Shown here: positions 34,675 through 43,544 of the stretch, piece after piece
Numbering within the stretch: position 1 is the stretch's first letter
How the letters are laid out: each line of letters starts with the position of its first letter
Source: CAIVAT01 sp964473485
GTDB lineage: Bacteria; Bacteroidota; Bacteroidia; Bacteroidales; FEN-979
Length of the DNA: 64,000 nucleotides
Direction of reading: 5' to 3'
Assembly: GCA_964473485.1 (NCBI GenBank)
Contig: CAYYPH010000001.1
Span: forward strand, 124,001-188,000
Translations under genes and position numbers: made by a program
Notes under the pieces: generated by a model
What the model was told of the DNA's origin: nothing
Database searches by the model: none
Seen by the model: the letters and a program-made list of their open reading frames with translations, nothing else

Positions 34675-35874
34675 CTACTGCTTCTTGTTTTTTTCAGGAT
34701 GCTGCACCGAATGCGCGGTGGCGCCGAAACTTTTTTTTGCCTTGAATATCCTGAAAAGAGAACCGATCATGAACAGGAAACCCTGGGGCAGGAGGAGCAT
34801 GGCTTTCAGTGTCTCCGCATTGTAGTAACGCCGCGGGGCTGAAATCAGCAGGGTGATCACAGTTACGAAAGTAAGTATCAGCCAATAAACGGTCAGCGAC
34901 AATGGATTGAACAGGATGGAGAGAAGCGTCAGGATCACGAGGAATCCCATCAGGAAAATCCTGGGTGGAAGCATCTGCTGGAAAACCTTGTCGAAGTAAT
35001 CGACATTCCGGTTAACCAGAAGTTCCCTGAGGCTGGAAAGAAAGTAACTGCGGGCATAGATGATCTGGTTGGCAAGCCACCGGGTTCGCTGCACCATGAA
35101 CACCTTTGACTTCTGGACCTTTTCATCGTAAACAATGGCATCGTCGCGGTATTCAATGACACGCCGGTCCTTGAGCAGTTTGATCTCCAACTCCTTGTCC
35201 TCACCGAAAGAGTCGATCGTGGCCATGTATGCTTTGTACATCTGGTAATCGAAAGCCATCCCGCTGCCGATGAGGGCCGATGAGAGGCCCAATACCCGGT
35301 GTCCCTTCCTGAAAATGTGGTTGTTAATCTCTTCGCTCACCGAGTCGAGAATGGCAAACGAGGTGTTCCTGTTCTTTGAGGTCCGGTGACCCTGTACAGC
35401 GCTGTAGCCCATGGAGAGCGCCTCATTCATCAGTGTTATGAAGTTGTGCTCCATCACGTTGTCGGCATCCAGGATGATCACGGCATCGTAAATGTCGGGA
35501 AGCAGGCTCATGGTCTTGTTCAGCGCCCTTGATTTTGAGCTTTTCTCGAAAGAGACCTCCTGCACCCTGATGGGAAGCTGCCTTAATCCTTCGAGCGTTT
35601 CCGGCTGAAAAGAGTCGGCTATCACGATAACATCAAAATGGGTCCGGGGATAATCCTGCTCAAGGGCCTGGCGTGCGACATCGATGATGACTGCATCTTC
35701 CTTATAGCCTGGAATAAGGACGGCAAATTTTCTGATCTTATTGTCAATCAGTGCTTTGCGGCGGCATTTAAACAGGCCCGCAATGGAAAAGGCAGCAAAG
35801 TAAATCGTTGCAATGGTAAAGTAGATGAGAAGAACACACTGTATAACCTGCAGGGCAACATACAAAAATTCCAT
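34675..35874 (-). CDS. processive-type family 2 glycosyltransferase, first of a tandem pair
   Basis: The 399-residue protein repeats the layout of its neighbour: N-terminal helix, KFAVLIPGYKEDAVIID, DAVIILDADNVMEHNF (DxD), SFGEDKELEIKLL (ED motif), VQRTRWLANQ (QxxRW) and C-terminal helices followed by a basic tail. Residues lining the active site are conserved in both copies, so both are probably active. An internal -7 box in the 79-base gap upstream may give this and the following genes extra transcription. Confidence 0.9.
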   Translation of the reverse strand: MEFLYVALQVIQCVLLIYFTIATIYFAAFSIAGLFKCRRKALIDNKIRKFAVLIPGYKEDAVIIDVARQALEQDYPRTHFDVIVIADSFQPETLEGLRQLPIRVQEVSFEKSSKSRALNKTMSLLPDIYDAVIILDADNVMEHNFITLMNEALSMGYSAVQGHRTSKNRNTSFAILDSVSEEINNHIFRKGHRVLGLSSALIGSGMAFDYQMYKAYMATIDSFGEDKELEIKLLKDRRVIEYRDDAIVYDEKVQKSKVFMVQRTRWLANQIIYARSYFLSSLRELLVNRNVDYFDKVFQQMLPPRIFLMGFLVILTLLSILFNPLSLTVYWLILTFVTVITLLISAPRRYYNAETLKAMLLLPQGFLFMIGSLFRIFKAKKSFGATAHSVQHPEKNKKQ

Positions 35875-35914
35875 AGGGTCGGCTTGGTTTGATAAAGGGT
35901 GCTGAGCAGTTTAG

Positions 35915-35922
35915 CAAATGTA
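35915..35922 (-). promoter_or_regulatory. possible internal promoter -7 box
   Basis: The minus strand reads TACATTTG (TAnnTTTG) 40 bases ahead of the start at 35874, in one of the few larger gaps of the polysaccharide locus. Confidence 0.4.
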
Positions 35923-35953
35923 ATCAATATTGGTGCATATTCCAACTTCATTT

Positions 35954-36877
35954 TTATAAATAGGGATTATCATGAATATCTTTACTGAGCGATCTTCGCA
36001 AATGCCATCCGATGGCCTGCACATAGGCATAAAACAGGTCGATCTTACCCTTGGCCAGGTATTTCAGCGCATTTCTGGGGATGGCAACCAGCAGCTGGTA
36101 CATGATCCCGATCAGGAAATCGTTGCCGAAAACATTTCTGCGCATGAACACGATCCTGTTGCGATTCAGGTAATAAATCTTGAGGGCGCTCAGTTTGCCG
36201 ACCGAGATCGATTCCTTATGGTATACCAATGAATTGTGAACGTAACAGATCCGGTAACCCGCCCGTTTAATGCGGTAGCTCCAGTCGGCCTCCTCGTAAT
36301 AGAGAAAGAAGGTGTACGACATCATCCCAATCTCACGGATCACCCTCATCGGGACGATCATGGCGGCGCCATGGGCATAGGCAGTATCGGTATCCTTATC
36401 GTACTGACCACGGTCCTTTTCCTTGTGCCCGATGGCAAAGTTCCTCATGGTGTGATGGTTGATGGGAGTGTATCCCGCATATTGGATGATGGACCGGTCG
36501 TAATAGTATCTCAGCTTCGCGCTTGCCGCACCGATGGTGTGATCGGATTCCAATTTACTGACAAGGGGTTCGAGAAAGCCTTTGTCGACAATGGTGTCGT
36601 TGTTCAGCAGCAGCACGTACTCCCCCCTGGCGCGCATGATACCCTGGTTGTTGCCTCCTGCAAAACCGTAATTGATAATGCTTTCGTAGAGTATCACCGA
36701 CGGGAAACGTTCCTTGATGACCCTGGGCCTGTCGTTGGGAGAGGCGTTGTCGATCACGATGATCTCGATGTTCGGATAGGTGATCTTTGTCAGCGACTCG
36801 ATCATTTCGCAGGTATCCTCCGACCCGTTGTAATTTACGGTTACGATTGATACAAGCGGGAATTTTTTTTGTTGCAT
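35954..36877 (-). CDS. family 2 glycosyltransferase (rhamnosyltransferase type), second of a tandem pair
   Basis: The 307-residue protein shows the WcaE/rhamnosyltransferase style of GT2: VSIVTVNYNGSEDTCEM, IIVIDNASPNDRP, NYGFAGGNNQGI, EYVLLLNNDTIVDKGFLEPL (NDT in place of DxD), and YYEEADWSYRIKRAGYRI. There are no obvious long membrane helices except a hydrophobic stretch near 255-275. It is clearly paralogous to the gene at 36937-37875, 59 bases upstream, with the same motifs in the same positions. Confidence 0.9.
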   Translation of the reverse strand: MQQKKFPLVSIVTVNYNGSEDTCEMIESLTKITYPNIEIIVIDNASPNDRPRVIKERFPSVILYESIINYGFAGGNNQGIMRARGEYVLLLNNDTIVDKGFLEPLVSKLESDHTIGAASAKLRYYYDRSIIQYAGYTPINHHTMRNFAIGHKEKDRGQYDKDTDTAYAHGAAMIVPMRVIREIGMMSYTFFLYYEEADWSYRIKRAGYRICYVHNSLVYHKESISVGKLSALKIYYLNRNRIVFMRRNVFGNDFLIGIMYQLLVAIPRNALKYLAKGKIDLFYAYVQAIGWHLRRSLSKDIHDNPYL

Positions 36878-36936
36878 AGAGCCAGGGAATTACCCTGCTA
36901 ATATAGGAAAAGGAATCTTATTGCAAAAAAGCAAGA

Positions 36937-37875
36937 TTACTTGTCGTCAAGGTGCGGACTCTGATGCAGTTCTATATTGAACATGTTTTTGAAATGCCAC
37001 CACATGGCCCTGGCGTATGCCTTGAAGAGATCAAACTGACGCTTCAGCAGGAACATGGTAAGGTTTTTGGGTACTGCAATGAATACGAGGTACAATACGG
37101 AGATCAGCCCGGTTATTCCGTGGATGTTCCGGCGCATATAAAGCACCCGGCCGCGGTTCAGGTAATAGATCTTCAGGGGGCTCATCGACCCGGTGGTGAC
37201 GGAGTCCTTGTGATATACCACCGAGTTGTGAAGGTATAAGATTTTAAAGCCTGCATCCTTGATCCTCTGTATCCAGTCAAGTTCTTCGTAATAAAGAAAG
37301 AAAATATCGGCCATCAGGCCCACTTTCCTGATTACCCCGACAGGGATGATCATGGCGGCACCAAACGCGTAATGGGTTTCATAATCACGGTCATACTGCC
37401 CCGAGTCTTTTTCGTTGAATCCAATACCGCTGTTGCGAATGGTGATAGGATTCATGGCCGTGAACCCGGCGTATTGAATGGTGTCTTTCTGGAAGAAATA
37501 ACGTATTTTGGGACTTATCACCCCAATGGTCGGATCGCTTTGCAGTTTCCTGACCAGCGGTTCGAGGAAACCGGGTTCCACTTCCGTATCGTTATTGATC
37601 AGGAGGAGGAATTCGCCCTTTGCCACCCGGATCCCTAAATTGTTGCCGCCAGCGAATCCAAGATTGGTATCGCTTTTTATCAGTGTTACATAAGGAAACT
37701 GTTCCTTGATGATATCAGGACTGGCGGAAGGTGAGGCGTTGTCGACCACGATGATTTCGATGGCGGGATAGGTGATCTGTTGCAGTGAACGGATCAGGTC
37801 GCAGGTAATCGAGGGTTGGTTATAATTTACCGTGATTACCGAAACCAAAGGGTATTCCTGAATATGATCAACCAT
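36937..37875 (-). CDS. family 2 glycosyltransferase (rhamnosyltransferase type), first of a tandem pair
   Basis: The 312-residue protein has VSVITVNYNQPSITCDL, IIVVDNASPSASPD, NLGFAGGNNLGI, EFLLLINNDTEVEPGFLEPL and YYEELDWIQRIKDAGFKI. It differs from its paralogue mainly in the acceptor half, suggesting two similar but distinct linkages or sugars. Its start overlaps by 8 bases the end of a small membrane-protein gene, so the two are probably co-translated. Confidence 0.9.
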   Translation of the reverse strand: MVDHIQEYPLVSVITVNYNQPSITCDLIRSLQQITYPAIEIIVVDNASPSASPDIIKEQFPYVTLIKSDTNLGFAGGNNLGIRVAKGEFLLLINNDTEVEPGFLEPLVRKLQSDPTIGVISPKIRYFFQKDTIQYAGFTAMNPITIRNSGIGFNEKDSGQYDRDYETHYAFGAAMIIPVGVIRKVGLMADIFFLYYEELDWIQRIKDAGFKILYLHNSVVYHKDSVTTGSMSPLKIYYLNRGRVLYMRRNIHGITGLISVLYLVFIAVPKNLTMFLLKRQFDLFKAYARAMWWHFKNMFNIELHQSPHLDDK

Positions 37876-38008
37876 TCATGCGCTCCTCCATCAACTTCCG
37901 GTCTGCTTCTCTTTGAGCAGCTTTCTTTTGTTGGTACCAGCCGGCAAAAACGCCGATTGGGGTGAAGAGGACAACGCCGATAAGAATATGTGGCAAGACA
38001 CCTTCCAT
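37868..38008 (-). CDS. 46-residue single-pass membrane protein
   Basis: ATG 38008 to TGA 37868 encodes MEGVLPHILIGVVLFTPIGV, then FAGWYQQKKAAQREADRKL and MEERMNG: one transmembrane helix (about 6-24) and a short, strongly charged helical tail. It begins 7 bases after the polymerase gene and overlaps the next glycosyltransferase start by 8 bases, the spacing of a real gene in this compact locus. I do not recognise the family. A role as a small accessory subunit of the polymerase, flippase or glycosyltransferases is plausible but unproven. Confidence 0.6.
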   Translation of the reverse strand: MEGVLPHILIGVVLFTPIGVFAGWYQQKKAAQREADRKLMEERMNG

Positions 38009-38015
38009 AGGTTTG

Positions 38016-39485
38016 TTATTTGGTGACCGATTTACTTTCAAGGATCATTTTATCAAGACCAGGGGCCAGGAAAACATAAGCCATACTCGTATAGATTAGC
38101 AGTCCGGTGGGGAACTGCCCCAGGATGGCATTCCCGTAACTGGCTCCCATAACACCAAACACCCCGCAGAGGAGGGCGCTGATCTTGACCAGAAGTTCCG
38201 GATCTTTGATCTGGAACATGCAGATGTAGGCTCCTTTTCCTACAATAAATGAAAGGATGAACAGATGAAGGTAAAGTCCGACAATGCCGGTCTCGGCCCA
38301 GATCAGCACGAACCAGCTGTCGGTGGCCACACTGGCAAGGAAAGTCCCGGGCGTATAGGCAAGCGCGCGGTCGCCGGCGTGGCCGACACCCCCGCCAAAT
38401 GGCCTTGTTTTAAGATATTCCTCAAATAATCGCTGGTTTTTCAAACGTACCTGGTACGATGCATCCTCTTCTGGTACGAAGGCGGTACGCATGCGGTAGA
38501 TCTGGTAATTGCTGTTGCCGATGGTGGTGAAGCGCATGAAGGAGTAAAAAATAGCCAAAACGACACCGCCCACCAGGATGACCCTGAAATTTTTCCGCAG
38601 CAGGATATAAAGTCCCAGTCCGGCCATCGGAACAAAAACTGCCCCGCGGGTTCCGGAGGAAGACATGCCATAGTACCCGGCAACCATTACGGCTCCCCAG
38701 AACCATTTCATCCGTTTGTTTTTTTCACTCATCAGCAGAATGGAGGCAATCAGGCCGATGTGTCCCTGGGCAGCCCCATACTGACCAGCATCGGTGTAAA
38801 ACGAGAATGCGCGCAGGTTGCCCCAAATGATGTGGGTGATGCCCCCGACTTCATCAAGCCAGCGTTGCTCCCAGGGATCGGGGCCCAAATTGAGCTGCAT
38901 CCATCCCTTGATGGCTGCGAGGATCGAAAAGACACCCCAGATGATCAGGAACCGGTCGAGATGTTTTGGGGAATTATACAGCAGGTACACCAGCGGAATG
39001 GTCAGGATCATATAGAAGGCAATCCCGCGGAATGCTGAAAACCACGCTGCCCTGCTGATTGCTTCAGGGTTAAAGAACTGAAGGCATATGTAGAGGAACC
39101 AGATGGCCGACAGGATAACAAGATCTGATTTAAGACACCTGATATCAAGCTTCTTGTCAAAATAGTGAAAAAAAATAGCGATATAAACCACAATGAGGGT
39201 GATGTCCATCAGGTATCCCATTTTTATCGGGATATACCTGGTCAATCCCATCAGGATGAAGTTGATAATGAAGGCAAAGGTAAGCCCGACCTCCGGCTTG
39301 GCAATAACGCGGTTCAGGGCATAGACAATGACCGGAAGTACGATGAGCGCCGATGCAACCGTTAACCCACCTTTTGCAATCACATAACCAATCCCCACGG
39401 CCATTACCAGGATAGACCCTGTAAGAAACGGGCTCTTGATCCGGTCGGCTCCGGTTGGTTCGTGGAAGGGGTTGAGCGACTGCAC
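38016..39485 (-). CDS. O-antigen ligase/Wzy-like polymerase
   Basis: The 489-residue protein is almost entirely hydrophobic, with about 11-12 membrane helices and a large periplasmic loop near 340-400 that includes YQVRLKNQRLFEEYLKTRPFGGG split by the features RLKNQRLFEEY and GGGVGHAGDRAL. This is the pattern of the Wzy/O-antigen ligase superfamily, which joins repeat units on the periplasmic face. The predicted start is GTG 39485, 10 bases after the flippase gene; no ATG is better placed. Together with Wzx and the Wzc-like protein it completes the inner-membrane part of a Wzx/Wzy-type pathway. Confidence 0.85.
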   Translation of the reverse strand: MQSLNPFHEPTGADRIKSPFLTGSILVMAVGIGYVIAKGGLTVASALIVLPVIVYALNRVIAKPEVGLTFAFIINFILMGLTRYIPIKMGYLMDITLIVVYIAIFFHYFDKKLDIRCLKSDLVILSAIWFLYICLQFFNPEAISRAAWFSAFRGIAFYMILTIPLVYLLYNSPKHLDRFLIIWGVFSILAAIKGWMQLNLGPDPWEQRWLDEVGGITHIIWGNLRAFSFYTDAGQYGAAQGHIGLIASILLMSEKNKRMKWFWGAVMVAGYYGMSSSGTRGAVFVPMAGLGLYILLRKNFRVILVGGVVLAIFYSFMRFTTIGNSNYQIYRMRTAFVPEEDASYQVRLKNQRLFEEYLKTRPFGGGVGHAGDRALAYTPGTFLASVATDSWFVLIWAETGIVGLYLHLFILSFIVGKGAYICMFQIKDPELLVKISALLCGVFGVMGASYGNAILGQFPTGLLIYTSMAYVFLAPGLDKMILESKSVTK

Positions 39486-39495
39486 TGCCAGATCT

Positions 39496-40878
39496 TTAAC
39501 TTGGTTGTATTTTCAATATTCTGAGGGCATAGTTCTTATAAAAACTCCAGCCTTTCCTGAATATCTCAAAAAATGAGATCTCGATTTCCTGTCGGAGAAA
39601 GCGGTATCCCACAAAGATCCCGATGATGGCAAATACAATGGAGGCCAGTGCCACAAAAAGGAGCAGGGTGGTTACAGGCAATTCCGGGAACAGGTAATGC
39701 ATCCCAAAGATAGCGAAAATATCTCCGAGAATGTTGGCCGTTGTCATATACATGACTTTTTGAAAATTTCGTTGCGGTTTATTGAGGCTGTCGAGGGCAA
39801 CCCCGGTAAACCGGTCGAGCGGCAGCAGGGTGCAATAAACGATGAACACGATCATGATGTAGGAGATCGGTGTCAATAGCTCTCTGTATTGTTCGCCGCC
39901 AATGAAAAGGATGAAAAGTTTGTTGAAAAAGAGTGCGGCAATGGCGATGGCAATGAACAGGAAGGCAACGATACCGGTATAGGAGTAAAAAATTTCCTTG
40001 AATTTGTTGTGGTCGTTGTCCAGACTGGCTTTTGATAATTTGGGGAATGCAGTTGTGGCAAAGCTGATCAACGGTATTTCTATCAGTTCAACATACTTGA
40101 GCGGAATGGCGTAGATGGCAACACCTGCCGGTCCGCAATAAGCGCTGAAAGAGATGATGAAACTGTCGGCACCTTTGAGCAGGCTGCTGCCCACTTTGGT
40201 CCCCATTGAGAACTGGCCGTACCGCAGGACCTCTTTCATCTTCTCCTTGCTGTAATGCATGATGTTTTCGATCCCCGTCCACTTCCTGGCCAGGCAGAAC
40301 ATGGAGGTGGCGAGGTTGGTCAGCAGGTATATGATAACAACCACCGTCACATTCATTTCCACCGTCAGGTAAGTGATAAAGAGGATGACCAGGAAAGAGC
40401 AAAGGTTGAAAAACCGTATCCAGAAAATCTTGCCGAATTTCAGCTCTGCCTGAAAGATGGTCCAGGCATAATTCCATGGCAGGGTGATCAGGGCGAACAA
40501 AGGATACCAGTGACAGAATACATCATAACCGCTGGTTTCGAGAGTGCCGGGGATAATCAATGCCAGCGACCAGCAGATGATGGTGATGGGTATCAGTATA
40601 AGGAATCCGATGATCCAGCTCGAACCAAGGTATAGCTTACGGTTTTCTTCGGTAGGCGAGGAGAGGAACCTCACGAGCGCCTCCTTGCTCAGGCCAAAGC
40701 GGAGCATGTCGATCAGTGAGGCCGGGGCTGTGAAGAGTACCCATTTCCCGAAGTCGGGAATGGACAGCATACGCATGAGGATCATAAACGACAGCAATCC
40801 CATCACGGCGGTCGAAAAATTCGCGGCCAGCGATAGAAAATTGAGATCGTTGATTAATTGTAAGAATTTCTTTTTCAA
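39496..40878 (-). CDS. Wzx-type polysaccharide flippase
   Basis: The 460-residue protein has about 12 membrane helices and the opening of oligosaccharide flippases (NFSTAVMGLLSFMILMRMLS, then FGKWVLFTAPASLIDMLRFG). Such proteins move undecaprenyl-diphosphate-linked repeat units across the inner membrane. The start appears to be TTG 40878, two bases after the Wzc-like gene's stop; no ATG lies near. It is followed by the polymerase after 10 bases. Confidence 0.87.
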   Translation of the reverse strand: MKKKFLQLINDLNFLSLAANFSTAVMGLLSFMILMRMLSIPDFGKWVLFTAPASLIDMLRFGLSKEALVRFLSSPTEENRKLYLGSSWIIGFLILIPITIICWSLALIIPGTLETSGYDVFCHWYPLFALITLPWNYAWTIFQAELKFGKIFWIRFFNLCSFLVILFITYLTVEMNVTVVVIIYLLTNLATSMFCLARKWTGIENIMHYSKEKMKEVLRYGQFSMGTKVGSSLLKGADSFIISFSAYCGPAGVAIYAIPLKYVELIEIPLISFATTAFPKLSKASLDNDHNKFKEIFYSYTGIVAFLFIAIAIAALFFNKLFILFIGGEQYRELLTPISYIMIVFIVYCTLLPLDRFTGVALDSLNKPQRNFQKVMYMTTANILGDIFAIFGMHYLFPELPVTTLLLFVALASIVFAIIGIFVGYRFLRQEIEISFFEIFRKGWSFYKNYALRILKIQPS

Positions 40879-40880
40879 AA

Positions 40881-43544
40881 TTATACAACATTCTTTTCAC
40901 GAAACCTGAAGGTCAGGATTCTCTTCATAGTCCTTCTGAATTTTGACCGATGGCGTGGCAACTCACCGAAAATAGCATCAAGGTAAATGAGCTCGACCCC
41001 GTTCAGTGCAATCTGTGGACTGTGCTGGAACAATGGCAGGAAGGCATTCAGGGCCGTGTTATCGGCTGATGTCCAGGACCGGTTGGCGCGGGTCACCAGG
41101 AGTCCGAAATCAAATGTCCTGATTATCTCGAGGGGATATACATTATTAATAAGGGATGGAATCTCCACGAAAACATAATCGTAGCCTTCGAGGTCAAGAT
41201 GTTCATAGCCGACCATCAGGGTGCCAAAATCGTTGGTCTCAAAGAAGCTTTCCCTGACCACATACTGAATTTCATCGTCTGTAGGAGGTATCAATTCGCC
41301 GGTGTAGGAGTAAGACTGATTGTTAGGGATCTCTTTGACATAGTTGAGGTAAAGCACGTTTTCGCCGAATGACCTTAACTTTCTGGTGAGTTCACGGGCA
41401 ACGGTTGTTTTTCCTTCGGAATCACGGGTACTGAAGATCAGGATCATCACTGGCTTTTTGTACTGGGGTACATTGGCTCTTGTGAGGGCGAGTTTGATAT
41501 TCTGGGCCAGTATCTCGACCAATCGGGGCAGTATGAAACCAATATCCACCGCATAGATCTGTTTGCCGATCTGCGGGTATATACCCGCCACCTTCAGTTT
41601 TATGAATCGCTCGGCCCTTTCAGGGGTCTTGATGGTGGTATCAAAGAATTCAAGGGCTATCAGGATGGCGGCCATCAGGATAAATCCGGCAATGGCTGCG
41701 GCCAGCACAAGCAGAAGGGCCCTCGACCTGATCGGGTTGAGCGGGAAGAAGGGATAGTCAACCACTTTCAGGTTGGTCGACAGTTCGTCGTCCTGCTGGC
41801 GTAATTTGGCGAGGTTCAGGTCGTGCAGTAACTGCAGAAACTCACTTTCGGTGACTGAGATAAGCCGTTCGATGCGTTTCATTTCGGCACCCAGCGGGGC
41901 GAAAACTTCGTAAACCCGCTGGAAATACTTTTTGCGTTCGGCCAGAACCCTGAGGGCTGCCTTGCTCTCTTCGTAGGCAACCACATGGGTGATCCAGGTT
42001 GCAAGTAGATCCTTCAGGGGTAACCCCTCCACGCTGTTTGTCACCAGGTACAAGCGGTCGATGTTGTTCTTTATGGCAGCCTTGATGTTTTCGGCCCTCG
42101 ATTTCAGGGTTGCCAACTGGTTGATCGTGGCAGAGTCGTTACCCAGGTCGATTTCGATGTTGGCAATCTGCATCGTGGTTTCGGCCAGCTCGTTGCGCAG
42201 ACGCAGAATGGCGCTGGTGTTCAGCGACAACTTGGCGTGCGCTTCAAGTTTCTTTTCAACGATTTTTATGGCGGCATCTGATGATGCAAAGGCAATCTGT
42301 TTATTCTGGAAGGTTACATCAAGTTCCTCTTTGGTAATGGCGATCTCTTTTGTCTGTTCGTAATAGTTGATGATGTTGTTCCTTTCGTTGAAGATCAGCA
42401 GGTCGTTTTCGGCTTTTTGCAAACGTCTGGCTGCATCTTCAAGCTGCCTCCTGAAATATTGAATGACGGCGTCGGTCTGGTTTTGCTTGAGCAGTTTGTA
42501 ATTATGGATGAAAACCTTGGTCATGAAAACCAGCGTTTGCTGGCAGATACCCGGATCGGGGCTGGTATAGGTGAGCCTGACCAGGTCGCTGCTCTGCACC
42601 CGGTAAATACCCACTGTCGACAGTACCTTGATGCTGTAAAACCGGTCGTCTTCAGAATTCCAGAGTCTGTATATAAAGTTGTGGTCGTTCTGATGACCGT
42701 ATGCCAGCAACCTTCTTACGATTTTGTCGAATGCAGTGGAATCGCCGCCTGTACGTCGGAGTGTGTAAAGGGTATCGGATGAAGAAAAGTAATCGTTGAT
42801 ACGTGGCAGTGAATCGGCCGACGACGGGGATGGTTCCGGTTCATACCCCTGCTCAGGGGCCGGCGATGCTTCGGGAAATTCATCGTAGTTGTTGAGCTGA
42901 AGTTTTTGTCCGACACTGATCGTGTTGCCGGTCAGGCTGTTGATGGAACGAAGGTCGGTCACGCTCATGCCGTTGGCCTGGGCAATGGAATACATGGTCT
43001 CGCCCCGCTTTACAACATGAAATCGTTTTTTTGATGCAGCATTATAATCTCCTGCCATTTTTCCGCTGCCGGTCCGGTCATAATCCCTTTCGTAGAGCGA
43101 CGTGTCAAGCCGCGAGGTCTGTTTGGCAGGGGCCTTGTAATAACGTTTGTCGCTTCTCTTGGCTTTCCTCACGATATCAAGCACATCCGGAGGGACTTTA
43201 GAAAGGATGTCGTCGTAATTCTCCTTTGAAATATAACGCGGATCGTAATTGTCGAGCAGAAGGTGCTGTGCAAGGAGGCTAACCGATACTTCTTCTAGGG
43301 TTTGTCGTGATTTAATCAGGTTAAGGAGGTTGTCGAATGATGCAATGGTGACCATCATATCGTAACTGCGCTGCTGTTGCACTGAGTATCCCGAAGTAAC
43401 CCCCGTGTAGATGGTGGTTTCTGAATAATAGTTCCACTGACTTTTACGCGTCAGGAAAAATACAACAGCAGCAATAATCAGCGGGACCAAAATCAGCAGT
43501 AAAATATGGCGCTGCAGTAACCGGATGAAATAAACAATCTTCAT
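40881..43544 (-). CDS. Wzc-like polysaccharide co-polymerase with an inserted LysM domain and degenerate ATPase
   Basis: The 887-residue protein has two membrane helices (about 10-32 and 609-632) enclosing a periplasmic region with long coiled coils (about 355-590), and PLNPIRSRALLLVL, the proline-rich motif next to TM2. A LysM domain sits at about 174-220 (RFHVVKRGETMYSIAQANGM, SVGQKLQL), followed by a Pro/Ser-rich linker; this is not usual in Wzc. The cytoplasmic domain has a Walker A motif (STRDSEGKTT, 705-714) but lacks the Walker A' aspartate (LYLNYV), has Glu in the Walker B position (VFVEIPSL), and has no C-terminal tyrosine cluster. It is therefore probably a chain-length/export protein without tyrosine-kinase activity. 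It is between mini-TolC and Wzx genes. Confidence 0.87.
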   Translation of the reverse strand: MKIVYFIRLLQRHILLLILVPLIIAAVVFFLTRKSQWNYYSETTIYTGVTSGYSVQQQRSYDMMVTIASFDNLLNLIKSRQTLEEVSVSLLAQHLLLDNYDPRYISKENYDDILSKVPPDVLDIVRKAKRSDKRYYKAPAKQTSRLDTSLYERDYDRTGSGKMAGDYNAASKKRFHVVKRGETMYSIAQANGMSVTDLRSINSLTGNTISVGQKLQLNNYDEFPEASPAPEQGYEPEPSPSSADSLPRINDYFSSSDTLYTLRRTGGDSTAFDKIVRRLLAYGHQNDHNFIYRLWNSEDDRFYSIKVLSTVGIYRVQSSDLVRLTYTSPDPGICQQTLVFMTKVFIHNYKLLKQNQTDAVIQYFRRQLEDAARRLQKAENDLLIFNERNNIINYYEQTKEIAITKEELDVTFQNKQIAFASSDAAIKIVEKKLEAHAKLSLNTSAILRLRNELAETTMQIANIEIDLGNDSATINQLATLKSRAENIKAAIKNNIDRLYLVTNSVEGLPLKDLLATWITHVVAYEESKAALRVLAERKKYFQRVYEVFAPLGAEMKRIERLISVTESEFLQLLHDLNLAKLRQQDDELSTNLKVVDYPFFPLNPIRSRALLLVLAAAIAGFILMAAILIALEFFDTTIKTPERAERFIKLKVAGIYPQIGKQIYAVDIGFILPRLVEILAQNIKLALTRANVPQYKKPVMILIFSTRDSEGKTTVARELTRKLRSFGENVLYLNYVKEIPNNQSYSYTGELIPPTDDEIQYVVRESFFETNDFGTLMVGYEHLDLEGYDYVFVEIPSLINNVYPLEIIRTFDFGLLVTRANRSWTSADNTALNAFLPLFQHSPQIALNGVELIYLDAIFGELPRHRSKFRRTMKRILTFRFREKNVV

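Noticed and set aside
36881..36935. Hairpins in the gap between the two rhamnosyltransferase-type genes as terminators
   Set aside because: Stems are short or bulged and lack a T run on the minus strand, so read-through is expected.
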